From VXYL01 sp965116935 (GTDB lineage Bacteria > Pseudomonadota > Gammaproteobacteria > Pseudomonadales > Azotimanducaceae): 64,000 nucleotides of DNA. Positions within the stretch are counted from its first letter, which is position 1. Each line of letters starts with the position of its first letter. A program made the position numbers and the translations under genes. The DNA lies in the NCBI GenBank assembly GCA_965116935.1, contig OZ220737.1, forward strand, positions 124,001 to 188,000. Direction: 5' to 3'. Shown in pieces: positions 42,355 through 53,100 of this stretch. The notes below the pieces were generated by a model that ran no database searches, was not told the origin of the DNA, and was given only the letters and a program-made list of their open reading frames with translations.

Positions 42355-42822
42355 ATGGAGGGCGGGCCTTGTTCACGCACTAGCAGCCTGTCGGACTTTG
42401 CCGCGCCAGCGGCGAAGTGCGCCAGGCTGCTAGCCGTAGCTGCGAGCGAACGCGAGCACGAAGGCCAGCAGTTCGCGCCAGCGAACTGCCGACGCGCCCG
42501 TCAGGGCGCGCTAGTGCGTGAGGATGGCCAACCGAGAAGGGCGGCGCATGCGTCGCCCCTACGGCCCGCGGCTTGACCGACACCTTCCTGTAGGGGCGAC
42601 GCATGCGTCGCCCGGTCCGGCAGACCGGTGGGCCGCCGCCAAGTCCGACAGACTGCTAGCCGAAGTGGTGAGCGAATGCGAACCCGGAGGCCAGCAGTTC
42701 GCGCAGCGAACTGCCAACGCGCCCGTCAGGGCGCGCTAGCGCGCCCCAATGGGGCAGGAGGGCCTTCGGAGGGAGGGCGTCTCGCCCTCCACGCCCCCGA
42801 AGGGCGCGCGAATGGCCAGGCC
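42355..42822. repeat. Cluster of family A, B and D intergenic repeats
   Basis: The gap 42288-42822 holds no gene. It contains a CAGCCTGTCGGACTTTG block (42385-42430) and family-A units at 42430-42515 and 42657-42745, the second nearly identical to 9430-9510. A facing pair of GCGACGCATGCGTCGCCC-type family-D motifs (42540-42616) and a short GGAGGGAGGGCGTC family-C block at the end complete it. Confidence 0.7.
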
Positions 42823-43827
42823 TCAGTCGAACTGGAAACGATCCGACGTGAACGCTTGAAAGGTGACCTTCGCTTCTTCGGGCCCCGGCGGCGGCGCGCC
42901 GATGGGGGCGACGATGGTGGTATCGATGCCGGCCTCGGCCTGCTCCTTCACACGTTCCGCCACCTGCTCTTCGGTGCCGATGATGGCCACCTCGTCAACG
43001 ATCTCGTCGGTGAGGGATGAGGTCGTCTTCTCGCGGTCGCGCGCGGCCCAGCCGTCGAGCACGTTCTGCGCCTCCGCTTCGTAGCCAGCCCACTTGAGGA
43101 AATCGTTGTACACGGGGTTGGCGTAGTAGGGCGCGAAGTGATGCCGAAAGCGGGCCCGGCCGTCTTCGATGTCGTCGGTCACATAGACCATCGAGCGGTT
43201 GAGGATTTCGACGTCGGCAAGCGTCTTGCCGGCCCGGGCCGCACCAATCTTCACGTGTTCGAGCATTCGCGGCAGCGCCTTGCGCGGCCACAGGTTGAAG
43301 ACGACGCCGTCGCCGTGCTCAGCGGCCATCTCGATCATCTTCGGGCGTAGGCCGGCGAGAAAGATGGGCACTGGGTGTTCGAGGGGCGTCTGGCTGTAGC
43401 CTCGGCTCGAAAGCGTCGTCAGGTCGAAGTCCGACTTCTCGCCAGCCAACATCGAGCGAACGATGATCGCCGTCTCCTTCACCCGCGTGAGCGGCTTCTC
43501 CAAGGGGATGCCGTTGAAGCGTTCCATGATGGCCTGGCTCGAGGAGCCGAGGCCTAGGGCAAACCGGCCAGGCAGGAGCTGGCCCAAGACGTTCGCCGTT
43601 GCGGCCAGCACCGCCGGGGTGCGGGTATAGACCGGCGTCACCGCCACGCCCAGCCGCATCCGCCGGGCGTGCGGTGCCATCGCGGCCACCATCGTCAGGC
43701 TGTCCGGCGCCATCGCATCGCTGAACCAGGCGTCGTCGAAGCCGTTGTCCTCGGCCCAGCGCACGACCTCGATGTTGTCTTCGAGCACCGGCCCGGCCGG
43801 CAACGTGACCGCAATCCGCTTGCGCAT
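42823..43827 (-). CDS. LLM class flavin/F420-dependent oxidoreductase
   Basis: A 334-residue luciferase-like TIM barrel. Features are VRWAEDNGFDDAWFSDA at about 21-37, RMRLGVAVTPVYTRTPAVLA, PGRFALGLGSSSQAIMERFNG at about 86-106, and LAGLRPKMIEMAAEHGDGVVF, all regular LLM landmarks. This layout is common to F420-dependent reductases and mer-like proteins. It stands alone between two repeat clusters. The substrate is unknown. It is one of three LLM genes in the window and not a close duplicate of the one at 39865. Confidence 0.88.
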   Translation of the reverse strand: MRKRIAVTLPAGPVLEDNIEVVRWAEDNGFDDAWFSDAMAPDSLTMVAAMAPHARRMRLGVAVTPVYTRTPAVLAATANVLGQLLPGRFALGLGSSSQAIMERFNGIPLEKPLTRVKETAIIVRSMLAGEKSDFDLTTLSSRGYSQTPLEHPVPIFLAGLRPKMIEMAAEHGDGVVFNLWPRKALPRMLEHVKIGAARAGKTLADVEILNRSMVYVTDDIEDGRARFRHHFAPYYANPVYNDFLKWAGYEAEAQNVLDGWAARDREKTTSSLTDEIVDEVAIIGTEEQVAERVKEQAEAGIDTTIVAPIGAPPPGPEEAKVTFQAFTSDRFQFD

Positions 43828-43879
43828 GGTGACCCCTCACTCCACTCGCCCGTGACGGCGGGATTCTAGGAGCTTGCGC

Positions 43880-44150
43880 CGTGGAAAGTCACGCAGTGGC
43901 ATTCTGCGGCGCGAGGTCATAGGGAGGTCGGGGCTGGGGCAGACGCCGAGCGAAGCGAGGGGTTTGGCGGCGCTAACAGCCTGTCGGACTTGACGGGGGG
44001 GTTCGGAGGGAAGGCATTCTGCCTTCCCTCGTGCGCCGTCAGGCGCACGGGCCGGTGGCCGCCAAGGGAAAGGCGCCTATCGGCGCCAGGGAAGGCTTCA
44101 ATGCCTTCCCTCCGAAGGCCCGTCTTGTTCGGGTGCTAGGCCTGCATCTC
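43880..44150. repeat. Intergenic repeats, families C and B
   Basis: The first part (43886-43975) matches 59993-60085, including GAGGGGTTTGGCGGCGCT. The second part (43977-44140) is a full family-B palindrome with CAGCCTGTCGGACTTG, facing GGAGGGAAGGC blocks and TTGTTCGGGTGCTAG at its end. No gene is present in 43828-44225. Confidence 0.7.
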
Positions 44151-44225
44151 AATTCGCGGCGGATGTTGACCGCGCAGGGTGTTCTCCCGTTCAATCTCCC
44201 GCTGCGATTGGGGCTTGGGGGAGCG

Positions 44226-45386
44226 ATGGCGAAACTGCGGATGGGACTCGTAGGCGGCGGCGAAGGCGCCTTCATCGGCGCCGTGCACCGCATCGCCGCG
44301 GAGCTAGACGGGCGCATCGAGCTTGCCTGTGGCGCCTTCTCCAGCGACCCGGAGCGGTCCCGCGCCGCCGGTCCCGCGCTATATGGCTTGCCGGCCGAAC
44401 GCAGCTATGGCTCGACCCACGAGATGTTCCAGGCGGAAGCCGCGCGGAGTGCCGACGACCGCATGGATTTCGTCGTCATCGCCACCCCGAACCACACCCA
44501 CTACCCGATTGCCACCGAAGCCCTTGAGGCTGGCTTCCACGTGATGTCGGACAAGCCCGCCACCTTCGATCTCGCCGAGGCACGAGAACTCGCGCGGCGC
44601 ACGGAAGAAACCGGCCTCGTCTTCGGCCTCACCCACAACTACACCGGCTACCCGATGGTGAAGGAGGCACGACACCTCGTGCGCTCCGACGCGTTCGGAG
44701 CGGTTCGACGCGTGGTTGTGGAGTACATCCAGGGCTGGCTTGCGGGTGCGGAAGAACGGGTCGGGAACAAGCAGGCGGAGTGGCGCACGGACCCCGCCCG
44801 CTCTGGCGCCGCCGGTTGCATGGGCGACATCGGCACGCATGGCGAGAACCTAGCCGAATACGTGACCGGCCTTCGCATCGACTCCCTGTGCGCAGACCTC
44901 ACCACCTTCGTTCCCGGCCGCCAGCTCGAAGACGACGGCAACGTGCTTCTCCGATTCGAGGGCGGCGCGAGAGGCGTGCTTTTCGCGAGCCAAATTGCCG
45001 TTGGCGAGGAGAATGGCCTCCGCCTGCGCGTCTATGGCGAGACCGGTGGCCTCGAATGGAACCAGATGGAACCGAACTCCCTCACCGTGCGCTGGCCAGA
45101 CCGGCCCTTCGAGGTGCGCCGCACCGGGGGGCCGGGCGTGGGCCATGCCTCCACCGACGCCACGCGCTTGCCGGCTGGCCACCCGGAAGGATTCCTCGAA
45201 GCCTTCGCCATCCTCTACCGCAACTTCGCCGACACCCTCGAAGCGAAGGCCCAGGGACGCGAGCCAACCCCCGAGAACCTCGACTTTCCCACCATTGCCG
45301 ACGGCGTGCGCGGCATGGCGTTCATCGAGACCGTGGTGGCGAGTTCCCGCGCCGGCGCCAAATGGATGGACTTCCCCGAATCGTGA
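44226..45386 (+). CDS. Gfo/Idh/MocA family oxidoreductase
   Basis: A 386-residue NAD(P)-dependent dehydrogenase, started at ATG 44226, where the Rossmann strand MAKLRMGLVGGGEGAFIG begins. The frame upstream is repeat sequence. Further features are FVVIATPNHTHYPIATEAL, HVMSDKPATFDL (the EKP-like motif with DKP), LTHNYTGYPMVKEARHLV and the substrate-side GCMGDIGTHGENLAEYVTGL with a likely catalytic His. It is 42 bases upstream of a sugar-isomerase gene in the same orientation, so the two probably act in one sugar or inositol pathway. Confidence 0.9.
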   Translation: MAKLRMGLVGGGEGAFIGAVHRIAAELDGRIELACGAFSSDPERSRAAGPALYGLPAERSYGSTHEMFQAEAARSADDRMDFVVIATPNHTHYPIATEALEAGFHVMSDKPATFDLAEARELARRTEETGLVFGLTHNYTGYPMVKEARHLVRSDAFGAVRRVVVEYIQGWLAGAEERVGNKQAEWRTDPARSGAAGCMGDIGTHGENLAEYVTGLRIDSLCADLTTFVPGRQLEDDGNVLLRFEGGARGVLFASQIAVGEENGLRLRVYGETGGLEWNQMEPNSLTVRWPDRPFEVRRTGGPGVGHASTDATRLPAGHPEGFLEAFAILYRNFADTLEAKAQGREPTPENLDFPTIADGVRGMAFIETVVASSRAGAKWMDFPES

Positions 45387-45428
45387 CACCCATGCGGGCG
45401 CAAAAGGCGACCCGCGAAGGAGCGAAAG

Positions 45429-46481
45429 ATGAAGACACTCAAGGGCCCCGCTATTTTCCTGGCGCAGTTCATGGCGGATGAAGATCCATTCGACAACATC
45501 GAAGCCATGTCGCGCTGGGCCGCAAAACTGGGCTTCAAGGGCATTCAGGTGCCCATCGGCAACGCCGCCTTCATCGATGTTGCCAAGGCTGCCGAGAGCA
45601 AGGGCTACTGTGATGACCTAAACGGTCGCGTCGCCGAGTGTGGCGTGGAGATTACGGAACTCTCCACCCATCTCGAAGGCCAGCTCGTGGCGGTGCACCC
45701 CGCCTACGACCGCCTGTTCGATGGCTTCGCGCCGGAACGGCTGCACAACAACCCCGCCGCCCGCACCGAGTGGGCCGTAGAGCAGGTGAAGCTGGCCGCG
45801 AAGGCGAGCCAGAACCTGGGCCTCTCCGCCCACGTTACGTTCTCCGGGGCGTTGCTGTGGCCGATGATGTATCCGTGGCCGCAACGACCGCCGGGCCTCG
45901 TCGATGTGGGCTTCGAAGAGCTTGCGCGACGCTGGCGCCCCATCCTCGATGCCTTCGAGGATGCCGGCGTCGATTGCTGCTACGAGATCCACCCGGGCGA
46001 AGACCTGCACGACGGCGTGACCTTCGAGCGCTTCCTCGCGGAGGTGGACAATCACCCCCGCGCCAACATCCTCTACGACCCCAGCCACTTCATCCTGCAG
46101 CAGCTCGACTACCTGGCCTTCATCGACCACTACCACGAGCGCATCCGCATGTTTCACGTGAAGGACGCCGAGTTCAACCCGAACGGCCGCGCCGGCGTCT
46201 ATGGCGGCTATCAAGACTGGGTGGACCGCCCCGGCCGCTTCCGGAGCCTAGGCGACGGCCAGATCGACTTCCGCTCCATCTTCTCCAAGTTCGCCGCCTA
46301 CGACTTCGACGGCTGGGCCGTGCTCGAATGGGAGTGCTGCCTAAAGCATCAGGAAGACGGCGCCCGCGAAGGCGCGGAGTTCATCCGCGACCACATCATC
46401 CGGGTGACGGACAAGGCGTTCGACGATTTCGCCTCCTCAGGCGCTGACGAGGCCACCAACCGCGCGGTCTTGGGCATTTAG
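45429..46481 (+). CDS. Sugar phosphate isomerase/epimerase-type TIM barrel protein
   Basis: A 350-residue AP endonuclease 2-like (xylose isomerase-like) TIM barrel. Landmarks are WAAKLGFKGIQVPIGN, VEITELSTHLEGQLVAVH, CCYEIHPGEDLHDG with a metal-binding Glu at about 195, NILYDPSHFILQQLD, FHVKDAEFNP and WAVLEWECCLKH with the second Glu. These Glu, Asp and His positions make the usual divalent metal site. It follows the Gfo/Idh dehydrogenase. Together they resemble pairs in inositol or keto-sugar catabolism. AAGGAGCGAAAG precedes the ATG. Confidence 0.9.
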   Translation: MKTLKGPAIFLAQFMADEDPFDNIEAMSRWAAKLGFKGIQVPIGNAAFIDVAKAAESKGYCDDLNGRVAECGVEITELSTHLEGQLVAVHPAYDRLFDGFAPERLHNNPAARTEWAVEQVKLAAKASQNLGLSAHVTFSGALLWPMMYPWPQRPPGLVDVGFEELARRWRPILDAFEDAGVDCCYEIHPGEDLHDGVTFERFLAEVDNHPRANILYDPSHFILQQLDYLAFIDHYHERIRMFHVKDAEFNPNGRAGVYGGYQDWVDRPGRFRSLGDGQIDFRSIFSKFAAYDFDGWAVLEWECCLKHQEDGAREGAEFIRDHIIRVTDKAFDDFASSGADEATNRAVLGI

Positions 46482-46543
46482 GCCACACAACGTCCGGGCG
46501 ATTGACATTGGCACGAACAAACCAGATATTAGACTAGTTTTCA

Positions 46544-46804
46544 ATGTCGGGGCGGCAAATGCGCCAAGTCGGTGCTTTTGAGGCGAAAACCCATCTTTCG
46601 AGTCTTCTCGACGCTGCGGAGCGGGGCGAGACGATCACCATCACGAAGCGAGGGCGCGTGGTCGCTAGGCTCGTTCCGCCCGCCACCCCTGATCGCGCCC
46701 GTGCGATTGCGGCGGTTGCGGCAATACGTCGGCTGCGTAGGGAAATCGGCTGGAAGGGAACGGTTGACGAGATTCTCGCGATGCGTGATGAGGGGCGCAG
46801 GTGA
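46544..46804 (+). CDS. Phd/YefM-type antitoxin of a VapBC-like pair
   Basis: An 86-residue prevent-host-death family antitoxin with the Phd fold start VGAFEAKTHLSSLLDAAERG, then ETITITKRGRVVARLVPP. This domain makes dimers that bind the operon promoter, and the C-terminal tail (RREIGWKGTVDEILAMRDEG) would neutralise the toxin. Its last codons overlap the toxin start as GTGA. ATG at 46544 or 46559 could be the start. The T-rich TAGACT upstream is a possible -10 element. Autoregulation is the family norm. Confidence 0.9.
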   Translation: MSGRQMRQVGAFEAKTHLSSLLDAAERGETITITKRGRVVARLVPPATPDRARAIAAVAAIRRLRREIGWKGTVDEILAMRDEGRR

Positions 46805-47202
46805 AGGCTCCGGTGCTTGACTGCTCGGCCGTCTGCGCGTGGTTGCTCGACGACGAGAGCGACTCGAGGGCGGACGCCCACTTGGAACAGATTGCCGAGA
46901 CCGGTGCCCTTGCGCCGGCGTTGCTCTGGGCAGAACTGCGCAATGCGCTTGTTGTGGCTGAGAGGCGGGGGCGGATAGCGCCCGAGCAGACGCTGGCCGT
47001 GCTGCGAGAAGTCGATGCCTTGGGATTGCGCTTCGACCAAGCGCCCGACAGCCCCGCAACGTTGGCGCTGGCGCGCAAGCACCGACTTACCGTGTATGAC
47101 GCGATGTACCTTGAACTTGCGACTCGGGAGGGCTGCCCACTCATCTCCCTCGACAGAAAACTCCGGCTGGCAGCAAAGGCCGAAGGCTTGGACGCAATCT
47201 GA
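46801..47202 (+). CDS. VapC-type PIN-domain toxin
   Basis: A 133-residue PIN ribonuclease. The conserved acidic residues are visible: Asp at residue 7 in PVLDCSAVCAWLLDD, Glu in LLWAELRNALV at about 45, and Asp in TVYDAMYLELA at about 99, with ISLDRKL supplying the fourth. VapC toxins cleave tRNA or rRNA. GTG at 46801 overlaps the antitoxin stop, the standard arrangement. A GC hairpin follows the stop codon directly. Confidence 0.92.
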   Translation: MKAPVLDCSAVCAWLLDDESDSRADAHLEQIAETGALAPALLWAELRNALVVAERRGRIAPEQTLAVLREVDALGLRFDQAPDSPATLALARKHRLTVYDAMYLELATREGCPLISLDRKLRLAAKAEGLDAI

Positions 47203-47203
47203 A

Positions 47204-47227
47204 AGCGGGCTGGCGAACTTGCCCGCT
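47204..47227 (+). terminator. Hairpin after the toxin gene, without T tract
   Basis: A 7-bp stem (47204-47210 with 47221-47227) with a 10-base loop begins one base after the toxin stop codon. It lacks a run of T, so it may only shape or stabilise the transcript end. The bases to about 47690 show no certain gene. Confidence 0.4.
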
Positions 47228-47326
47228 CTCGGGGATTGAGCGGGTGCGGGTGCGAGACGCTGGTTGCGGGCACTTGCTTCGTAGGGGACGGGCTTGTCCG
47301 ACGCAGACCGATTTTAACAATTTGAT

Positions 47327-47890
47327 TTAACACGGTTTACTGGCCATTGTCCAGTTCGGATTGCTGCCAGCGTTAGTGGTGTTCGGGGCGATAGCAGGAA
47401 CACCTCGGTGGTACGTCCTGCGCGCCAGCGAGGCGTAAGGCACGGGCCGACGCGGGACGCTGGATGGCGCCGGCGCTGGGGGCGGGTGAGCCGGCGAGTT
47501 GGTCGTCAGTAGGACGAAGCCCCATGATTCGCGGGCTTCCGGCGAAATCCACGTTGGTCCAGGCGGGTTTCCGTAGCTTGGCCTTTCACGACGTACGCTG
47601 TCGCAGTTGGAGCACGACATGCTCCGTTGACCCAGGCTTGCGACGCAAGGGCACACGGCCTCGGCGCTCAGGAGTCGTGGGCGCCCGGAGCCGGCACGCG
47701 AGGGGTTGCCGGCGGCCTTGGCGTCCTGCCGCGACTCGACCAGGCCGGCCAGCGTGCTGCAGTACACGCGCCGCCCGCTCTCGGCCGCGGCGACGGCGAG
47801 GCTGATGGCCAGATGCGTCTTGCCGACACCGGGAAGACCTGCCGCACAGTGCCCGTTCACACCGGGGTCTGACCCGGATCCTCTACGCAC
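47327..47890 (-). pseudogene. IstB-like ATPase fragment of a decayed IS21-type element
   Basis: At the start of this 187-codon frame the product has GLPGVGKTHLAISLAVAAAE and VYCSTLAGLVESRQDAKAAG (about residues 17-62), the Walker A region of IstB, the helper ATPase of IS21 elements. After that the sequence no longer matches (Pro/Arg-rich, partly out of frame), and both the upstream helical region and the Walker B half are missing. It is a relic, probably joined to other IS debris. The call is for the first third only. Confidence 0.55.
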
Positions 47891-47908
47891 GCGGCCTAAC
47901 GTCCCATG

Positions 47909-48280
47909 TCAGTCCAACTGGTACGACCACTTACAGGCCCTGGCTACACGCTTCACGAACCGCCGGGCTCCCGAGATCGCTTGGTTGCCATCGTGCATGC
48001 CCTTGAGCACCTTCACCGCGTCCCAGTTCGTAATCGTATGCTGCTTGTTGGTCGCTGTGTTCCAGATCGTGAGTGTGGTAACACCACCCTCGCAACCTCC
48101 GGCGACGATCATGTTCCCCGTGGTTGCGACACCCGAGATGCGAACCTCGCGGCCGTCCTCTACCCAGATGGCAACCTTCCAAGCCCCGATTGTTTCTTCA
48201 CGGTCCGAGGGCCTGTCCTGGGCGAGCGCACCCCCTCCGGATATGCAGCTGGCAAGTATCAGCAGCCAGAAGCGCTTCAT
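47909..48280 (-). CDS. Small exported protein of unknown function
   Basis: A 123-residue protein started at ATG 48280, which opens a clear signal peptide (MKRFWLLILASCISGGGALA). The mature part is about 100 residues: WKVAIWVEDGREVRISGVAT, GNMIVAGGCEGGVTTLTIWN and a basic C-terminus with CKWSYQLD. It has two or three cysteines and no family that I recognise. The frame continues upstream but without a better start. The neighbours are IS debris and a YaaW-type gene, so it may belong to the accessory island. The gap 48281-48847 contains no gene I can support. Confidence 0.65.
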   Translation of the reverse strand: MKRFWLLILASCISGGGALAQDRPSDREETIGAWKVAIWVEDGREVRISGVATTGNMIVAGGCEGGVTTLTIWNTATNKQHTITNWDAVKVLKGMHDGNQAISGARRFVKRVARACKWSYQLD

Positions 48281-48847
48281 CAAACTCCATCTCCCCTTCA
48301 CTCTGGTCACTTCCCCCCTCCAGCCACTCCGGCATCGGGGTGGCCGGGTTGACTCGACGCGAGCCGCCGGATCGCCTGCGGCATGCGTTCGAATCGCACG
48401 TTCCTTTCGGAGCATCTCTCCGTTGTTCTGCCTAGTGGAGGAGACCATGTCCGGGTCGCAGATCCCAGCGTCTGACGTGCCACTGAGAGGCACGGTTTGG
48501 GATTGGGCGCGGACTCTACTGACCTCCCCAACGCATGGCAACCAGGTGCGCGGAAGGCTGCGCGCGAGATGCTGCGCAGTTTGCCGGAACCCCAGCCCCC
48601 GCGCTGTGTGACGCGACTTTCAAGTCCGTCCCACAGCGTCGGGCGCGGCACACGGTTTGCGGCGGCGCTTTCGGCCTCAACTCGGGGTGGTGAAGCCGGA
48701 CAGCCGTAGCCTGTCGCTCAGGCGGTGGCGGCGAGGTAGTCGGCCCACTGCTGCTGTGGCCCTTGAAACAGGTCGCTGTGGCGATGAGCGGCGTCGACGC
48801 AGTCGGCTGTAGACGAACTCAGTGGCTAACGGCGTTCAAGCCGTCTT

Positions 48848-49591
48848 CTACAGGCGTTCGTCGACTAGCCTCCTAAGCGCTATGACCTGCAAAACAGCCG
48901 GGATCGTAACCCGGTAGGCTGGTCCGGTCACGATGGAAGCGGCCCATAGAGCCGTCAGGCCCCAGCCCACGGGGCCAATCAGGCCGTGCAAGGTCCTAAC
49001 GAGAATAGTGTTGGCCACGAACGGAAGCCCACCCGTTGCAATAGCACCCGCGATAGCGTTGGCGATGGCATTGGCGATGATCAACGCCCACTTGTAGGTC
49101 GCAAAAGCGCCTTGCTTGAGGATGATTTGCACCAGAACCGTCGCCGTCCAACCTGAGACACCGGAGGGCCTCTTTACGCCGATTTCGTCAGCAATCTCTC
49201 CCATCTCCTCCGGCGTCATTTGCTCGAAGATGTCCATGCCCATTTTCATGAGCAGATTCGTCTCGATGACCTCGACAGGAGAGTCGTCCTTGTAGTTGAC
49301 CTTCAGTCGTTTGCACACATCCGTCAGTATCTCGCGGTACGGGACGCCCTTGTTGCCACGCAGCACGGTCATTGCAGAGTCGGCACCGTAGTACTGGAGT
49401 TCGGCGGCGACCAGCCGCCAGTACTTTCTGTGTTTTGGGTGGTGGGCCTTGTATTCCTCGGTCAGGTCGAGGCCGCCGGTTAAACGTGGCGTTCCGTCCT
49501 TCCCATGGGTCAGAACCCGCACCAAAGGATCCAGTTCCTTGCTCTTGCACTCGGCCATGAACTCAAGGTCCGGGTCTTCACGCATCTGCAT
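48848..49591 (-). CDS. YaaW family (UPF0174) protein
   Basis: A 247-residue protein started at ATG 49591. It matches E. coli YaaW along its length: DLEFMAECKSKELDPLVRVL, HRKYWRLVAAELQYYGADSA, LRGNKGVPYREILTDVCKRL at about 85-105, an acidic middle, a hydrophobic segment at about 165-200 and the conserved end AYRVTIPAVLQVIALRRLV. The function of the family is unsettled. It is often carried in accessory regions. A hydrophobic C-terminal half suggests membrane association. The gap 49592-50139 beyond it contains nothing I can identify. Confidence 0.9.
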   Translation of the reverse strand: MQMREDPDLEFMAECKSKELDPLVRVLTHGKDGTPRLTGGLDLTEEYKAHHPKHRKYWRLVAAELQYYGADSAMTVLRGNKGVPYREILTDVCKRLKVNYKDDSPVEVIETNLLMKMGMDIFEQMTPEEMGEIADEIGVKRPSGVSGWTATVLVQIILKQGAFATYKWALIIANAIANAIAGAIATGGLPFVANTILVRTLHGLIGPVGWGLTALWAASIVTGPAYRVTIPAVLQVIALRRLVDERL

Positions 49592-50139
49592 AGCATTTCT
49601 CCGCAGGTGGCACCATCCGCTTTCCAAAATAGCAGAAGCGAAGTGAGCGAAGGAGAAAATGTGAGGGCTTGGCGGAAGTCCAAAGGTCTGCGCCTCGACT
49701 GCGCGTTGACGTGTGTCAGGGCGACTTCTCAAGCCTCGCACGCGTCCGTGGAGTCGCGACTGGGAACCGCCGCGCCGTCCGCGCCAGGATCGACGCCCCG
49801 CCGAACGCCGTCAGGTCCAGATCCGTGAACTCGAACTCGACCCTCGGTGGCCGCACCCGCCGCTTCTTCAAACTTCACCCGCCAAGTGAATCGCCGAAAA
49901 CCCCATCTTCTCACCCAAGACCCAAGCACGCCGCCCTTTCCGGCAAGTCCGTCAGTTCCTTAATCAGGGGATCAAGGACCTGATGGGCTAAGACGAAGGG
50001 ACACCGTAACATGCACCGGAAACTCGACGGGATGCATCCCCGCTTCGTCTACCGCTCCACGTTCCTGCGCCGAGGCGGCCCTGCCCCACTGCCGCAAGCT
50101 ACTTGCCCACCGGTACCCAACGCATCGTGTTCTGCCATG

Positions 50140-53100
50140 TCACCCAACGTCCGTCGCGGGACCGTCCACATCTGTTGCTGCCAACCTCGACCGGAGCCGT
50201 GCAAGGATGTCCGCTGCGACGTCCATGACCTCCACGGCCACTCGCGGTTCCATTCCCAACTCCAACTCAAGGGCGACACTCAGCGGTCGTAGATGGCCTG
50301 CCGCCGGCGAATCGACTATGAGGTCCCGCGTCTCGCGCACGCCCAACGCTGTCGCCAACTCGACGAGCCGTGCAATGCACTCGAACGGGAGAAACGGCGC
50401 GCCTGCAAGGACCCTGAGCAGCCTGCGCGTTTCGTTGCTGCACCCTTCGCGGTCTCCCATCCCCAGCTGCGCCAGAGCCCGAATCCAGCCAATCCGAAAC
50501 GCATCTTCCGTGGACACCTCGGCCTGCAATCGTTCGGCCCGCGCGACGTCGTCCAGCGCTGCTTCGTTCCTTCCGTCAGCCAGCTTCGCCTGTGCCACCG
50601 GAATCAACGCCCGCGCCACAAGGGCGTCATGCCATACCTCGCCGCTGTCCGGCATGCGCTGTAGTTCATCAAAGCTCAGCAGCAACTCGCCGTGCCGGCC
50701 CGCTACTCCGAGGAGCGCGAGCCTTGCGAGGTACGCATCTCCGAAGACCCCCCGGCTCACAGCATCGGAACGTCCTTCCGTCGCGCCGATCGCCCAACCA
50801 AGTGCCTCAAGCGCACCCTCTTGGTGGTCCAGTTCACGCAGCAGCAACGCCTTCGAATGCCAAGCCAGCGCAACGTAAGGCGTAATGTCCTCCGCATCGG
50901 AACACCCGAACCGCTCGATCAAGCGATCACACGCACGCAGGGCTTCTTCCGCGCGGTTCATGTCCCTCAGCACTTCGCCCTTGTTCAAGAGCGCGGCCGC
51001 CGCTATTTCGTCCATCCCTGCGACAGGGTTCGCCTCGCACCGGTCCAGCGCTCGGTCGAAGGCGTCCAGCGCCTCGGTGTCCCGATCAAGGGCGTCCAAC
51101 GACACACCCGTCATCTGGAGCGATGCTGCCGCGATCACTGCGAACTCTCCCGCACGGTGCTCGCAGCGATCAACAGCGTCCTCGTAAGCGCGGATCGCCT
51201 CCACATGTCGCCCCGCGTCTGCAAGCGTGTCCGCCCGGCCCCTCACCGCTCGCGCGCCGACAACCGTGAGCGCCCCTTCCGACGTTGCGTCCGCCTGGCG
51301 TTCTGCCTCCGCGAACGCGTTGATCGCGTCATCGTGCCGACCCAGTTCACGGAAGATTCCGCCCTTCGCGACCTGCGCCGTGGCCAGTGCTTGGGCGAGT
51401 ACCGAGTCTGGCATTCCTCGCCAATGATCGGGTGCTTCGTCAAGCGCCGCTAACGCGTCCTCGGCCCTGTCCATGCGCATGTACACGGCCGCCCGGTTCA
51501 CGAGCGTCAGGGCTACGGCCAGGTGCGAGTCCGGAGTCTCGTCGTTTTGGTACTGGCGCTCCACGTCGTTCAGACGCGCCAGGGCCTCTTCGGTATTCCC
51601 TCGTTCCCCGGCGATGAGCGCGCGGTTGAGCCGTGAGGCCGTCACGGCGGGCCAAACGTCAATGTCTCCTTGGTCCCCGAACCGCCGGACCACCTCGTCG
51701 AATGCCTCCTCAGCTCCGGCCAAGTCCCCCAGGGCACGCAGGAACTCGCCCTTGGTCGCGAGTGTTCGGGCGACGAAAGGCCAAAGGGCACGGTCCGTCT
51801 CGCCGCCGAAGCGTTTGAGCATTTCGTCGCCTGCCGCCACGCCTGCTGCCGGATCGGCCAGACCAAACAGCATCGCTCGCTCGCTTTGCGCCTTCGCGAC
51901 GGCGGCTACAACTTGCCCGTCGGTGTCGCTTCCGTATCGCACGGTTACCTGCTCGCAAGCCGAAATGGCCTCGTCGTTGCGGCCGAGAACGGAGAGAACG
52001 TGTGCCCGTTGCGCCTCGGCCGACGCAGATATGCACGTGGCCACATCTTCGTGAGCGCTGACGTAGCGGAGCAGTTCATCACACGCCCGAAGCGCCTCCG
52101 ATGGCCTGTCCCCGTCCAACAATACGGCGCACCGCATCAGTCGTACCCGGGCAGCCGCATGCACGTCAGGCGCGAGGCCACCCGGCTCATGGCGACATTG
52201 TGCGTCGGCCAGCAGGTCGAGCACGTCGTCCACCCTTCCTGCACCCAGGATGGCCTCAGCCTGGTCGAACAGTTGCCTCATCGACTCAACATCGTCGAAC
52301 GCACGCTGGGGTCTCGCGACCGTGACGCCGGCAGAATGGGCGGCCTCAATGAGTTCGTGGCGGTGGCGTTCGAGCGCAGGCAACGCCAAGAGCCGCGCGA
52401 ACGTGGCATCGAGCAACTCTCGCAGCCGCCCATCGAGACCCGACGCGTCGGCAGGCATGCGGAGCCCCACCGACTTGAGCTCGCCGATCGAGTAGAACGA
52501 CTCCATGAAACGGACCAGCGCCTCGACAAGCGGATCTGGTCCGCCGGCCCTCCGGAGCAGGTGGTAGATGTTGTATAGCCTTTCGGTAACGTAGTACTGC
52601 CGTCGGCGGTCCGTGCCGCCAACCATTTCGACGCCGCCCCTCGTGACAAGGCGCTTTAGTTGCGCACTGCACTGGCTTGCCGGCAGGCGGGCGCGCTCGG
52701 CGACCTCCCTTGCCGTCGCGGGCTTCCACAGGTCGGCGAGCGCCAGGTAGACGCGGCGCTCCTGAGCCGGGAGCGCCTCGAGGTGACTGCGAAAGTACTC
52801 GGTGTTCTCATCCACCAGCGCGAGGAGGTCGTCCAGGAGCCGCCTGAACGAACGAGAACGCCCGACGCGAGCGACGATGACGAACAGTCGCGGATTCCCT
52901 CCCGTGAGAATCTGCAGAGACCGAATCACGCCACGTCTAGCATTGCGGCTTGTCAGCGTCTGCCACAGCCGCGCGCACTCCTCGGTGCTCAGTCGGGGTA
53001 GGGTGAGAACACGCAGGAGGTCGTACAGCGGCTCCCCTGCATCGTCGATCCCGGCAAAGCGTTGCGTTGCGCTTGCCAGCAGGACAATCCTCGGCTCGGT

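Noticed and set aside
46500..46543. Defined promoter and operator for the VapBC-like pair
   Set aside because: A TAGACT-like hexamer is present, but no clear -35 or palindrome is convincing enough to annotate.
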